Shown one piece after another: positions 1-7,012 of a stretch of 13,135 nucleotides of DNA (its first letter is position 1; each line of letters begins with the position of its first letter). A program made the translations under genes and the position numbers. The notes below the pieces were generated by a model that worked only from the letters and a program-made list of their open reading frames with translations, did not search any database and had not been told where the DNA came from. This DNA comes from CAZSXU01 sp964610505 (GTDB lineage: Bacteria > Arandabacterota > Arandabacteria > JAGLYR01): NCBI GenBank assembly GCA_964610505.1, contig CAZSXU010000048.1, positions 1-13,135 on the forward strand, in the 5' to 3' direction.

Positions 1-26
1 CAAATCATTATAGATCTGAGTAGTCT

Positions 27-56
27 GTCCCGAAATACCCGGTCCCGAAATACCCG
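27..56. repeat. 15-bp tandem repeat, two perfect units
   Basis: Two identical back-to-back copies of GTCCCGAAATACCCG lie at 27-41 and 42-56. A related unit, TCGAAATACCCCG, sits at 224-236 just before the yigZ start chosen here. The repeat is non-coding as far as I can see. Otherwise 1-260 holds no gene I can support. Confidence 0.85.
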
Positions 57-260
57 AGACAAGTCAGATGTGGACAGATGGTGCCGGAATGCTGTTGAAT
101 AGGTTTATGATGTGTACCACGTCACCCAGGTGGCCCCAGGAAGTACCAAACGCGTATCATGTCCCTGGATACAAGAACATAAGACACAGTGAGAAAAACA
201 GTTACGCCGATGATGAATCTGCCTCGAAATACCCCGGAAGACCCTGTCCCGCAAGACCCG

Positions 261-863
261 ATGACGTACAGCATTCCCTCTGAGCCCTACAGGACTGAAG
301 AGACAATCAAGCGGAGCAGGTTCATCTCTTCGGTAGCACACGCTCCTACCGAAGAGGAGGCCAAGGCCTTCATCCGCGGAATCAGGGCCGAGTTCCCGGA
401 TGCAACGCACAACTGCTGGGCTTATGTCGCAGGCCCGCCCGGAGACACCGCCCGGGTCGGGATGAGCGATGACGGAGAGCCCCACGGGACCGCGGGAAAG
501 CCCATGCTCACAGTGCTCCTGCACTCCGGGATCGGAGAGGTGGCGGCGGTTGTGACAAGGTACTACGGGGGCACGAAGCTGGGAAAGGGAGGGCTGGTGA
601 GGGCGTATTCCGGGGCCGTCAGGGCAGCGCTGGAAGGCCTCGGCACCAGAGAGAAGGTAGACTTGATCATTCTGGAGGTCACTCTGGACTACCCCAGGAT
701 CGCCGCCGTCAAGCAGGCGATCGAGTCCTTGGGTTCCAGGATCGTCGGGGAGCGCTACGAGGCCGACGTCTCGCTGGACGTGGAACTTCCCAGGGAGAAG
801 GAAGACCGCCTCGTCCGTGCGATCATGGACCTGACCGGGGGGCAGGCGCGTATCTCAAGGTGA
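261..863 (+). CDS. yigZ: YigZ/IMPACT family protein (UPF0029)
   Basis: A 200-residue protein of the YigZ/IMPACT family, whose eukaryotic member IMPACT regulates the kinase GCN2; the bacterial role is poorly defined. The N-terminal UPF0029 domain is clear: an SRFI segment, a DDGEPHGTAGKPML stretch, and the family signature around VVTRYYGGTKLGKGGLVRAY. A smaller C-terminal domain (DUF1949-like, ferredoxin fold) follows. Length matches the usual ~200-210 residues if translation starts at ATG 261 (MTYSIPSEP). GTG 189 and ATG 210 are in frame and would add 24 or 17 residues without homology. No start has a convincing Shine-Dalgarno sequence, so the start is uncertain although the family is not. 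It stands alone; repeat-like sequence follows. Confidence 0.9.
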   Translation: MTYSIPSEPYRTEETIKRSRFISSVAHAPTEEEAKAFIRGIRAEFPDATHNCWAYVAGPPGDTARVGMSDDGEPHGTAGKPMLTVLLHSGIGEVAAVVTRYYGGTKLGKGGLVRAYSGAVRAALEGLGTREKVDLIILEVTLDYPRIAAVKQAIESLGSRIVGERYEADVSLDVELPREKEDRLVRAIMDLTGGQARISR

Positions 864-894
864 AACCAGCATGGGCAGGTAGATGAAGAAGGTA

Positions 895-957
895 GTTGCG
901 GGGACAGGGGGGCTGTTGAAAAAGTCCCCGCTACACCCCTCGATACGGTCCCGCAAC
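895..957. repeat. Palindromic intergenic element with alternative stems (possible short copy D)
   Basis: GTTGCGGGGAC (895-905) can pair either with GTCCCCGC (924-931) or with GTCCCGCAAC (948-957), two mutually exclusive hairpins. On the - strand the first loop carries ACTTTTTCAACAG, resembling the TCTTTTCAACGC loop of the larger palindromic elements at 6839-6982 and 12829-12986. The remaining similarity is weak, so kinship is tentative. It lies between yigZ and the next gene. No T-tract follows it, so it is not an obvious terminator. Confidence 0.45.
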
Positions 958-1022
958 GCATTCAGGATCCCGATCGTTTACAGATTGAAGCCCCTCGGTC
1001 AACCCCGCGGAAGAGGAGACGG

Positions 1023-2339
1023 ATGATGAAGCGCGTTCGCTCGATCGTGTGGATCGGAACCGGTGTCTGTGTTTCTGCCATTCTGGCCGGTATCGTCCTC
1101 GCCGGCGCCCCGTCCATGACGCCGGACATGCCGCGGGAAGTCCTCTCGTGGCGGGATGAAATTCTCTCCAAGGACGAATACCGGGATCTTGTTCGTCAGT
1201 GGCAGGCCTATGTCGACAAGCATCCCGACTCCGCCGCGGCTTGTGTCCAACTCGCCCGCGCCATGCGCTACGCCGGGACAGCGTCGGCGGAGGAGAGAAA
1301 CGCTCTCATCCGAAGAGCCTTAGGCCTGGATCCCGACTGCCCGGAAGCGCTCGATGCCTATGCCGACACGGGACTCCATAGCTCGCAGCCCATGCTGACG
1401 GTGGAAGAAGCCATCCGCCATGCCCGCCGGGCATCCGAGCTGGCCCCGAGCTGGACCTACCCGCACTTCACGCTGTGGTCCCACTTCATCGCCCTGAACC
1501 GGCGCGATGAGGCCGGAGATGAGCTCCGCGCCATCCTCGAGAAGGGCGGATTCCCGTCAACGCTCCTGGACTTCAACTACAACTTCCTGGTGAGCGCGGA
1601 GCCCGGGGCCGTCATTTTCACCAACGGGGACAACGATACCTATCCGGTCCTGGCTCTGCAGGAAGTCTACGGAATCCGGACGGATGTCGCCGTCGTCAAT
1701 CTATCGCTCCTCAACCTCGTTGAGTATGCCACGTCGGTGTGGGAAAGGGCTTTCGGCCGCAAGGGACCCTTCACCGAAAAGGAACTCCGCGCCCTCTACG
1801 ATGGTTGGAAAGAGGGGTGGGAGTACAAAACCTCCGGCACCCTGTACGCCACAAAGGTCATGCAGGCCCTCATGGACAAAGTGCGGAAGGGGAAATGGAA
1901 GAAGCCCGTCTATTTCGCCCTCACCGTCGCCCAGGACCATCTCGAGGCCTGCGGTCAGGATTTGAAGATCGAGGGGCTTCTCCTTCGGGTTCAGAAGCAG
2001 ACGAGGCCGAAAGGTGAGAAGTGCTGCGACTACGACCTCGATCTTGCGAAGACGCTCGGGTTATTCCGGGATGAACTGCGGCTCGAGAGCGCGACCGATC
2101 TGGCGTACCCCTGGAAACCCGAATCGGCCATCCGGCCGCTCATGACGAACTACGCTGCCGTGTTGAAGATGGTGGCGGTCGAGAGCGCGGAAAAGGGGGA
2201 CCTTGAAACGGTCCGCTACGCCCTCGGTGAGGCCATTCGCATCATGGATTTCCACGGAAACGTGGACTTCGTCCGCAAGATGGCGGAGTATTGGAAAGAG
2301 GTGGATCCGAAGAACAGGGATGTGGACAAATGGCTCTAG
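1023..2339 (+). CDS. Secreted TPR protein with DUF2723-tail-like domain
   Basis: A 438-residue protein, probably exported: residues 1-30 form a basic start, a hydrophobic core and a LAGAPS-type cleavage region. Residues ~50-180 are helical and TPR-like, with the recurrent alanine and DP pattern (RALGLDPDCPEALDAYADTG, and RRASELAPSWTYPHF). Residues ~195-330 carry VIFTNGDNDTYPVLALQEVY, IRTDVAVVNLSLLN and later KKPVYFALTV with KIEGLLLRVQ. I recognise this order from the soluble C-terminal part of DUF2723 (TMEM260/PMT-like glycosyltransferase) membrane proteins, here without the membrane part. AGAGGAG at 1012-1018 precedes ATG 1023; ATG 1026 is spaced slightly better. It is followed after 66 nt by an ECF sigma gene. 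The function is unknown. Confidence 0.8.
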   Translation: MMKRVRSIVWIGTGVCVSAILAGIVLAGAPSMTPDMPREVLSWRDEILSKDEYRDLVRQWQAYVDKHPDSAAACVQLARAMRYAGTASAEERNALIRRALGLDPDCPEALDAYADTGLHSSQPMLTVEEAIRHARRASELAPSWTYPHFTLWSHFIALNRRDEAGDELRAILEKGGFPSTLLDFNYNFLVSAEPGAVIFTNGDNDTYPVLALQEVYGIRTDVAVVNLSLLNLVEYATSVWERAFGRKGPFTEKELRALYDGWKEGWEYKTSGTLYATKVMQALMDKVRKGKWKKPVYFALTVAQDHLEACGQDLKIEGLLLRVQKQTRPKGEKCCDYDLDLAKTLGLFRDELRLESATDLAYPWKPESAIRPLMTNYAAVLKMVAVESAEKGDLETVRYALGEAIRIMDFHGNVDFVRKMAEYWKEVDPKNRDVDKWL

Positions 2340-2368
2340 AGACTCGTGAGGAATGGGTGGTTTCGCGT

Positions 2369-2400
2369 CCATTCGCCCATTCGCCCATTCGCCTTTTCGC
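2369..2400. repeat. 8-bp tandem repeat CCATTCGC
   Basis: Three perfect units of CCATTCGC (2369-2376, 2377-2384, 2385-2392) are followed by a degenerate fourth, CTTTTCGC. The tract fills the spacer between the TPR gene and the sigma factor start at 2406. The sigma reading frame is open through it, but the repetitive sequence and family length argue that it is untranslated. Confidence 0.85.
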
Positions 2401-2405
2401 GGAAC

Positions 2406-3017
2406 ATGCAGATGGATCCTCGTGAATATGACCTGCTGGCGGCCCAAAGCCGCGACGGAGATCCCAAGGCGCTGGCCATGCTCTATCGCCGAATGGGACC
2501 GCCGCTCCTGGGCTATCTGGAGCGTATTCTGGGCGAGCGCGCCGATGCGGAAGACGTGCTGCACGAGACGTTTCTCCGCGTGTTCGAGGGGCGAGGACGC
2601 TACTCGGGGCGCGGGCGTTTCCGCGAGTGGCTCTTCACGGTGGCGACGCGGATCGCCTGGGACCGCCGACGCCAGTCCCGGCGACGCGGGGAGCTGACGG
2701 CGACCTTCTCAGAGGACCTGATCCGCGGATCGAGTCCCGATCCCTCCCAGGAACTTGCCTACCAGGAGCTGCTTCGCAGGGTCCGGTCGGCGCTCTCCGA
2801 TTTCCCGGCCACTTACGCGGCGGCGTTTCACCTGCGTATCCGGGAAGGATTCTCATACCGTGAAATGGCGGAGATTTCCGGTGAACTCGAGGAGACCTTG
2901 AGATCCCGAGTACACCGGGCACTGAAACGAATTCGAGATACGCTTGTCCCGGATCACACGACACCGGCGGAGGATCGCCTGGAGAACAGGCCGGAGAAGA
3001 AGGAGGATGGACGATGA
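2406..3017 (+). CDS. ECF-family RNA polymerase sigma factor
   Basis: A 203-residue sigma-70 family factor of the extracytoplasmic-function type, directing RNA polymerase to a dedicated promoter set. Region 2 spans ~15-92: LYRRMGPPLLGYLERI, the DAEDVLHETFLRVFE block of region 2.2, and the FREWLFTVATRIAWDRRR block of 2.3-2.4. Region 4 spans ~120-178: LSDFPATYAAAFHLRIREGFSYREMAEISG, then LRSRVHRALKRIRDTL, a helix-turn-helix. There is no region 1.1 or 3, as expected for this class. ATG 2406 was chosen because the in-frame GTG at 2346 would translate the 8-bp repeat tract. The stop overlaps the anti-sigma start (ATGA), so the two are translationally coupled. The acidic and basic tail after ~180 is not conserved. 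Confidence 0.95.
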   Translation: MQMDPREYDLLAAQSRDGDPKALAMLYRRMGPPLLGYLERILGERADAEDVLHETFLRVFEGRGRYSGRGRFREWLFTVATRIAWDRRRQSRRRGELTATFSEDLIRGSSPDPSQELAYQELLRRVRSALSDFPATYAAAFHLRIREGFSYREMAEISGELEETLRSRVHRALKRIRDTLVPDHTTPAEDRLENRPEKKEDGR

Positions 3018-3475
3018 ATGCGGCGCACCCCGCAGATGATCGCTTGATTGACTATGCCCTGGGAGAACTGGAGGCGCCGGCCCGAAAGGACATCGAGACC
3101 CACCTCCGGGACTGCGACACCTGCCGGAGCATGGCGGTCGCCCTGGCCGGCGCGATCGAGAGCGTCCGCCAGGCCGAATGCCCCGAACCTCCCGCCCATA
3201 TCCTGGTGGACCTTCTCGACGCGCAGGCTACGGCCCGAGCCCGCCGGTACTCCCGGCTTTCCTGGTTCTCCTGGTTCTCAAAACCTGCCGGAGCGATGGC
3301 CGCCGCCGTGGTGCTGGCAGGCATCTTCGCCGGCGGATTCCTGGCCGGGCGCCAGACCAGCCCGGTGCCCGGGTCCCTCGCCTCGAGTCCCGACACGCTG
3401 GGTGCCATTCACTACCCGCTTCCGGAACCGCCGGACATTCCATTCCAGACGGCGCTGGGGCCGGCGTCCGACTAG
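3014..3475 (+). CDS. Zinc-finger, membrane-anchored anti-sigma factor
   Basis: A 153-residue anti-sigma factor expected to hold the preceding ECF sigma factor inactive at the inner membrane. The N-terminal ZAS domain has the HX3CX2C motif H30-C34-C37 after a short acidic helix (LIDYALGELEAP). One transmembrane helix spans ~93-112 (MAAAVVLAGIFAGGFLAG), leaving a short periplasmic tail of about 40 residues rich in proline and serine. AGGAGG at 3001-3006 supplies a good ribosome binding site before ATG 3014, which overlaps the sigma stop by 4 nt. A duplicated WFSWFS, from a 9-bp tandem TCCTGGTTC, precedes the helix. The short outer tail suggests either a small sensing surface or partner proteins encoded elsewhere. 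Confidence 0.9.
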   Translation: MNAAHPADDRLIDYALGELEAPARKDIETHLRDCDTCRSMAVALAGAIESVRQAECPEPPAHILVDLLDAQATARARRYSRLSWFSWFSKPAGAMAAAVVLAGIFAGGFLAGRQTSPVPGSLASSPDTLGAIHYPLPEPPDIPFQTALGPASD

Positions 3476-3484
3476 TCGGAGTTT
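3467..3484 (+). terminator. Weak hairpin-plus-T candidate terminator
   Basis: TCCGA-CTAG-TCGGA forms a 5-bp hairpin containing the anti-sigma stop codon and is followed by GTTTT. The stem is short, so intrinsic termination is uncertain. Further GTCGGA/GTCGGAC copies follow at 3490-3510. The convergent - strand gene ends at 3562. Confidence 0.3.
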
Positions 3485-3561
3485 TGGGCGTGTCGGACGA
3501 GTCGGACCCGCCTGAGGATCAGGGCACCCGGAATGGGTCGCGCCCTCTCGGTCCCCTCCCG

Positions 3562-4602
3562 TTACCCGGGCTCGAGCCCAGCGAAAAACAGGCCCCAGAA
3601 CGGATCCACGTCGGGTTCGGGGAGGTTCTCGGTCTTCCCGCCTCGGTGCAGCATATTCCCGCCCGCGGAGGTGTTGAATCTCCCGAGGACGTAGCTCTCG
3701 ATCCCGGCGTTCGCCCATGCGCTCACGACGCCGTCCATCTTCTTCGGATCGACGGCCGCCAGGAGTGTTCCCTCACTGATGGCCTTCCACGGGTCGAAGT
3801 CCAGAGTCTTCGCGATCTGCTGGATGTCGTCGGGAACCGGTATCGAATCCAGATCGGCGTGGAGAGGAAGCCCCGATGCCGCGTGCATCTCCCAGAGCCC
3901 TCCCAGCACCCCTCCCTCGGTGGCGTCGTGCATGGCGTGCACCCCGCCCGCGTCAAACGCCGTGAGCGCGTCCTCAACCACCGTGATCTGACTCACCCTC
4001 GAACAGGCATGGTCCAGCGCACTCGAATCGATCTCTCCCGTCAACCGGTCCCTGTAGAGAACGGCAAGGAGTGCCGTGGCCTCGATCGCCGGCCCCTTGG
4101 TCATGAGGATCACATTTCCATCCCGGGCCCCGCCGGGAGAAACCCAGCGGTCCGCCGGAGCGGTTCCCCATACGGTCACGCCCCCGACGGTCGGTACCGT
4201 GACCGCCGCATACCATCCCGTGTGACCGCCCACGATTGTGATCCCCAGCGCCTCGGCCGCACTCGAGATGGACGTCACCAGGAGACGGGCATCCGCTTCC
4301 GTGGAAGCTCCCGGCAGCAGCAGGGTATACGTCATGAACTCCGGCCGGACGCCCGTTACGGCCACGTCGCTTGCGCCGATATGCACGGTGAACCATCCCA
4401 TGATGTCCAGAGGAAGGTTGGGCGCGGGAAAGATGGGATCTTCCGCAATCGCCATGACGCGCCCGCCCCCGACGTCCAGGACGGCGGCGTCCAGTCCCGG
4501 CCCGGGTCCCACGAGCACGGCGTCGGACGGTTTTCCCAGCGCCCCCTGCAGGATGCGTTCGAGCCGCCTCGGAGAGGGCTTGCCGACGCGCGATTCACTC
4601 AT
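3562..4602 (-). CDS. HypE/PurM-like AIR-synthase-fold protein
   Basis: A 346-residue member of the AIR synthase/PurM superfamily (PurM, PurL, ThiL, SelD, HypE), ATP-binding enzymes that usually phosphorylate or activate a substrate. The layout is closest to HypE: LDAAVLD near residue 38, then AIAEDPIF, VHIGASDVAVTGVRPEFMT, VGGHTG, MHDATEGGVLGGLWEMHAASG (compare HypE DPTRGG) and ISEGTLLAAVDP. The C-terminal tail ends GLFFAGLEPG, with no cysteine, so it lacks the carboxamide-accepting PRIC-type end of real HypE. No hydrogenase genes are in view. The start ATG 4602 has AAAAGGAG eight bases upstream and overlaps the preceding thiamine-binding gene by 8 nt. The substrate is unknown; a thiamine- or HMP-related kinase-like role is possible but only inferred from the neighbour. 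Confidence 0.85.
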   Translation of the reverse strand: MSESRVGKPSPRRLERILQGALGKPSDAVLVGPGPGLDAAVLDVGGGRVMAIAEDPIFPAPNLPLDIMGWFTVHIGASDVAVTGVRPEFMTYTLLLPGASTEADARLLVTSISSAAEALGITIVGGHTGWYAAVTVPTVGGVTVWGTAPADRWVSPGGARDGNVILMTKGPAIEATALLAVLYRDRLTGEIDSSALDHACSRVSQITVVEDALTAFDAGGVHAMHDATEGGVLGGLWEMHAASGLPLHADLDSIPVPDDIQQIAKTLDFDPWKAISEGTLLAAVDPKKMDGVVSAWANAGIESYVLGRFNTSAGGNMLHRGGKTENLPEPDVDPFWGLFFAGLEPG

Positions 4603-4903
4603 GCGACAGTCTCCTTTTGAGAACTTCCTCCACGTCGCTCACTTTCCCCGTCAGGCGTCCCCCGGCACCCTTCCGATCGTCAATCGTAATGGACGTGAGG
4701 ACCCTTGGGGCGATGTCTTTCATGAGACGGTGACACTTCATGATGAGAGATATCACGTCGTCCGGATTTCCCTCCACGGTGGTCTGCATCGCGCCCAGCT
4801 TGTAGTCCAGGCCGGATTCATCCACCAGAGCGAGTACCTTTGCCACGTGCTCCTTCAATTCCTCCCCGACCCCGACGGGGAGGATGGAAAACGATGCCAG
4901 CAT
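4595..4903 (-). CDS. MTH1187-family thiamine-binding protein (DUF77)
   Basis: A 102-residue single-domain protein of the MTH1187/YkoF-like thiamine-binding family (formerly DUF77), a ferredoxin-like fold that assembles as oligomers and binds thiamine or a related pyrimidine. Family marks are the N-terminal ASFSILPVGVGEELKEHVAKVL strand and helix, SGLDYKLGAMQTTVEG, and the closing PRVLTSITIDDRKG. Length fits the family (~95-105). AAGGAG seven bases before ATG 4903 is a strong ribosome binding site. The end overlaps the AIR-synthase-like gene by 8 nt, giving a two-gene coupled unit. Repeat element C lies upstream (4989-5160). Confidence 0.9.
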   Translation of the reverse strand: MLASFSILPVGVGEELKEHVAKVLALVDESGLDYKLGAMQTTVEGNPDDVISLIMKCHRLMKDIAPRVLTSITIDDRKGAGGRLTGKVSDVEEVLKRRLSHE

Positions 4904-4988
4904 GTCGATGCTCCTTGTGGAACCAGATCCCTAGCCACAGATTGCAGAGATTTGAAACCCAATGTTGCCTTGTCATGTTTCCCGCGCT

Positions 4989-5160
4989 GGCCTTGCGCTG
5001 CGGGAAGCACTCGGCGTCACTTGGCCGCAGCGTGAAGGGGAACTCAGGCCGGCAAGAAGGGTGCTAATTCGCTCAGGTGAAAAGGCCACGCTGCGGCTCT
5101 CGTTCCGACGAGCGCTCCCCGCAGCCGGCCCGATGGCCGCAGACCGGGATTTTGGGATTC
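4989..5160 (-). repeat. Palindromic intergenic element, copy C (candidate structured RNA)
   Basis: Outer arms 4997-5017 and 5105-5125 are complementary at 17 of 21 positions, including a perfect GCTGCGGG/CCCGCAGC end. Nested inside, GCCGCAGCGTG (5024-5034) and CACGCTGCGGC (5087-5097) match perfectly. Two of the outer mismatches become G-U pairs when the - strand is read, hence the strand given. It aligns end to end with copies A and B, including the flanks GGCC(T)TGCGC and CCGGCCCG...GGGATT. It fills most of the 298-nt gene-free interval 4904-5201. Confidence 0.75.
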
Positions 5161-5201
5161 GCCTCGCCCTCGCGCCTTCGCACCCTCGCCTTGTCGCTGT
5201 G

Positions 5202-5741
5202 TCACTCTACCATAAGGAACGCGTATCGATTCATTTCGTCGCCAAAGTCCTGAACGACTTCGATGGGATACCCGTACGCCCGCACCGTCGAGAAGACATC
5301 GATCGCCAGGGCTTCCGCGGTCGGCCGCGCACGCTTGAGGTCCATACACGTCTCCCGGACCTTCGTGCATTCCTCACACAACCGGCAGCTGCCCATGAAC
5401 ATCAGAAACGCCTTCGGATACCCGGCCAGAAACACATCTCGCTCCACCTCCACGAGCCCAACGTCGACACTCTTCGACCACGCCCGGCGCTCTTCATCGT
5501 CGGGCACGGTCCTGGCAAAGTGGAAGACGACGGCCTCGGCGTATTCCCGGATAAACTTCTCGCATTCGGCCACGGAGGGAACGTTGGGCGGGCAGCATGC
5601 GCTCTGGCCGTACTCCCAGCATCCGAACATACACTTCATCCGCACCCACTGGGCGACGACGATGTCCTTGCCCTGGATCCACTTGAAGTCCGAGTACCCG
5701 TGTTTCTCGAAGACCGCCTCTAGCTGTGCCCGGTCAGCCAT
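5202..5741 (-). CDS. DUF2284 cysteine-rich putative metal-binding protein
   Basis: A 179-residue protein of the DUF2284 family (predicted metal-binding, probably Fe-S). Two cysteine groups are visible: KCMFGC...SACCPPNVPS with a further cysteine in AECEKF, and CRLCEECTKVRETC near the C-terminal half, followed by the family-typical ARPTAEALAIDVFSTVRAYGY. There is no signal peptide, so it is cytoplasmic. ATG 5741 was chosen over GTG 5765 because AGGAAGGG directly precedes it and it forms an 8-nt overlap (ATGGCTGA) with the nitrilase stop. The coupling suggests a shared process with the nitrilase. No biochemical role is established for the family. Confidence 0.85.
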   Translation of the reverse strand: MADRAQLEAVFEKHGYSDFKWIQGKDIVVAQWVRMKCMFGCWEYGQSACCPPNVPSVAECEKFIREYAEAVVFHFARTVPDDEERRAWSKSVDVGLVEVERDVFLAGYPKAFLMFMGSCRLCEECTKVRETCMDLKRARPTAEALAIDVFSTVRAYGYPIEVVQDFGDEMNRYAFLMVE

Positions 5742-6738
5742 CCCTTCCTCGCTCTCTCTCCTCACCTTCAGAAAACGTGACGTTCGCCTGCGGCCGCGTG
5801 TTCACCTCCAGCCGGAATACGTCCGGACGCGAGTAGTGACCGTCCGTATCCAGGTAAAACTGTCCCTCGGTGATCTTCTTCGGGTCGATTTCGGCATAGA
5901 GGATGCAGGAATCGCCGGCGACGGGACCTTCCACAAAGCCGGAGTCCGGACCGATGACGCCGCTCCCCCCGCCGAAAATCAGATCATCCGCCGATCCCGG
6001 AATGGATGCCAGCAGATCGAGGACCTCCGGATCGGCCTGGCCGAGAGACCGGTACCCTTCGATCATGTCGCCACGCGAGAGAACCGTACCCGCCGCCAGG
6101 ACGAAACACTGGCCTTCGAACGCATAGTAGCGGCTCGCCAGCCGGTGAAGATCCCGGACCGAAGGCCACTGTGCGACGTGAACCGTCTCGTTCATGGCAT
6201 GCATGGCCGCCCGCGCCAGGGGCATCCAGTGCTCCCAGCAGATGAGTCCACCCAGTCTGCCGAAGCCGGTCTCCACTACGGTCATCGTGCTGCCGTCGCC
6301 GCGGCCCCAGACCATCCGCTCGGTATAGGTGGGCATCAGCTTGCGGTGGAGCCGGATCCCGCTGCCATCGGGGGGAACGAAAATCATCGTGTTGTACAGC
6401 GTACCGCCCGCGCGCTCGTGAGCCCCCATGACGACATGGCACTCCGTTCGTCGCGCAACGTTCGCCAGTCTTTCGATGGAGTCGCCGGGTATCGAGACCG
6501 AGTTGTCGACCAGCACGCCGAAGAGCCGTTTCGCCGGCGGATAATCCCAGAGTGCGGCCTTCGGTGAAGAATCGATCCATGCCGGATAACCCGGGAGCCA
6601 GGTTTCGGGAAACGCGACCACCGCCGCCCCCTCGCCGGCTGCTTCTTCGATCAACCTACAGGCCTTTGTCAGGCTCTCTTCCAGATTGAGGAATACGGGC
6701 GCGTGCTGGACGATGGCGGCTTTGAAGGCGGACGTCTG
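5734..6738 (-). CDS. Nitrilase (start lost in assembly gap)
   Basis: Carbon-nitrogen hydrolase of the true nitrilase branch, hydrolysing organic nitriles to acids and ammonia in the cytoplasm. The frame is open up to the N gap and reads FKAAIVQHAPVFLNLEESL, the normal N-terminus, so only a few residues plus the start codon are missing. The TTG at 6654 is internal. Counting from the first visible residue (334 visible), the catalytic triad is E45 (FPETWLPGYP), K133 (HRKLMPT) and C167 (GGLICWEHWMP). The typical C-terminal GHYSRPDVFRLEVN is present. Spacing matches aliphatic and arylacetonitrile nitrilases; the substrate cannot be told. The stop overlaps DUF2284 by 8 nt. Confidence 0.93.
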   Translation of the reverse strand, partial: QTSAFKAAIVQHAPVFLNLEESLTKACRLIEEAAGEGAAVVAFPETWLPGYPAWIDSSPKAALWDYPPAKRLFGVLVDNSVSIPGDSIERLANVARRTECHVVMGAHERAGGTLYNTMIFVPPDGSGIRLHRKLMPTYTERMVWGRGDGSTMTVVETGFGRLGGLICWEHWMPLARAAMHAMNETVHVAQWPSVRDLHRLASRYYAFEGQCFVLAAGTVLSRGDMIEGYRSLGQADPEVLDLLASIPGSADDLIFGGGSGVIGPDSGFVEGPVAGDSCILYAEIDPKKITEGQFYLDTDGHYSRPDVFRLEVNTRPQANVTFSEGEERERGRDG

Positions 6739-6838
6739 NNNNNNNNNNNNNNNNNNNNNNNNNNNNNNNNNNNNNNNNNNNNNNNNNNNNNNNNNNNNNN
6801 NNNNNNNNNNNNNNNNNNNNNNNNNNNNNNNNNNNNNN
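6739..6838. other. Assembly gap of exactly 100 N
   Basis: One hundred N bases are a standard placeholder for a scaffold join of unknown length. The gap hides the nitrilase start and any promoter, and truncates repeat element A. Confidence 0.98.
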
Positions 6839-6982
6839 GCCGGCCGCGGTGAAGGTTCGCCGGATCGAAAGCCGCAGCGTGGGATCTTTCAACGCACGAA
6901 GCTCCCACCCTCCCCGACAACCATCATCCCCCCTTCACGGTGCGGCCGAGAGCCGCCGAACCTTTGCTGCGGCGCAAGACCC
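6839..6982 (+). repeat. Palindromic intergenic element, copy A (truncated by gap)
   Basis: Arms 6843-6866 and 6950-6973 are complementary at 19 of 24 positions, and three of the five mismatches become G-U when the + strand is read. The inner stem 6871-6882 pairs with 6934-6946 apart from one G-G mismatch and G-U steps. The loop holds TCTTTCAACGC and CCCCGACAACCAT, nearly identical to copy B. It lies in reverse orientation relative to copies B and C, between the end of the DNA glycosylase gene (7013) and the nitrilase. The 5' flank seen in B and C is lost in the gap. Confidence 0.75.
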
Positions 6983-7012
6983 ACACTGCAGAGAGCCGAA
7001 AGCCGGAACACA

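Noticed and set aside
2346..2405. N-terminal extension of the sigma factor from GTG 2346
   Set aside because: It would translate the CCATTCGC tandem tract and add residues outside the family.
3178..4620. A long open + strand frame opposite the AIR-synthase-like gene
   Set aside because: It is arginine/proline rich, has no recognisable domain, overlaps the anti-sigma gene, and the - strand frame has clear superfamily motifs and a ribosome site.
4989..5160. Integron attC site
   Set aside because: It is palindromic and of similar length, but I see no RYYYAAC and GTTRRRY core pair at the ends and no integrase; the flanking genes are not cassette-like.
6652..6654. TTG start for the nitrilase
   Set aside because: The frame upstream to the gap encodes the expected nitrilase N-terminal strand and helix, so the start lies inside the gap.
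3562..6738. A Nit1C-type cluster (nitrilase plus AIR-synthase-like protein)
   Set aside because: The radical SAM, acetyltransferase and flavoprotein partners of Nit1C are absent from view, the two genes are in separate units with repeat C between them, and the AIR protein looks HypE-like and pairs with a thiamine-binding gene.
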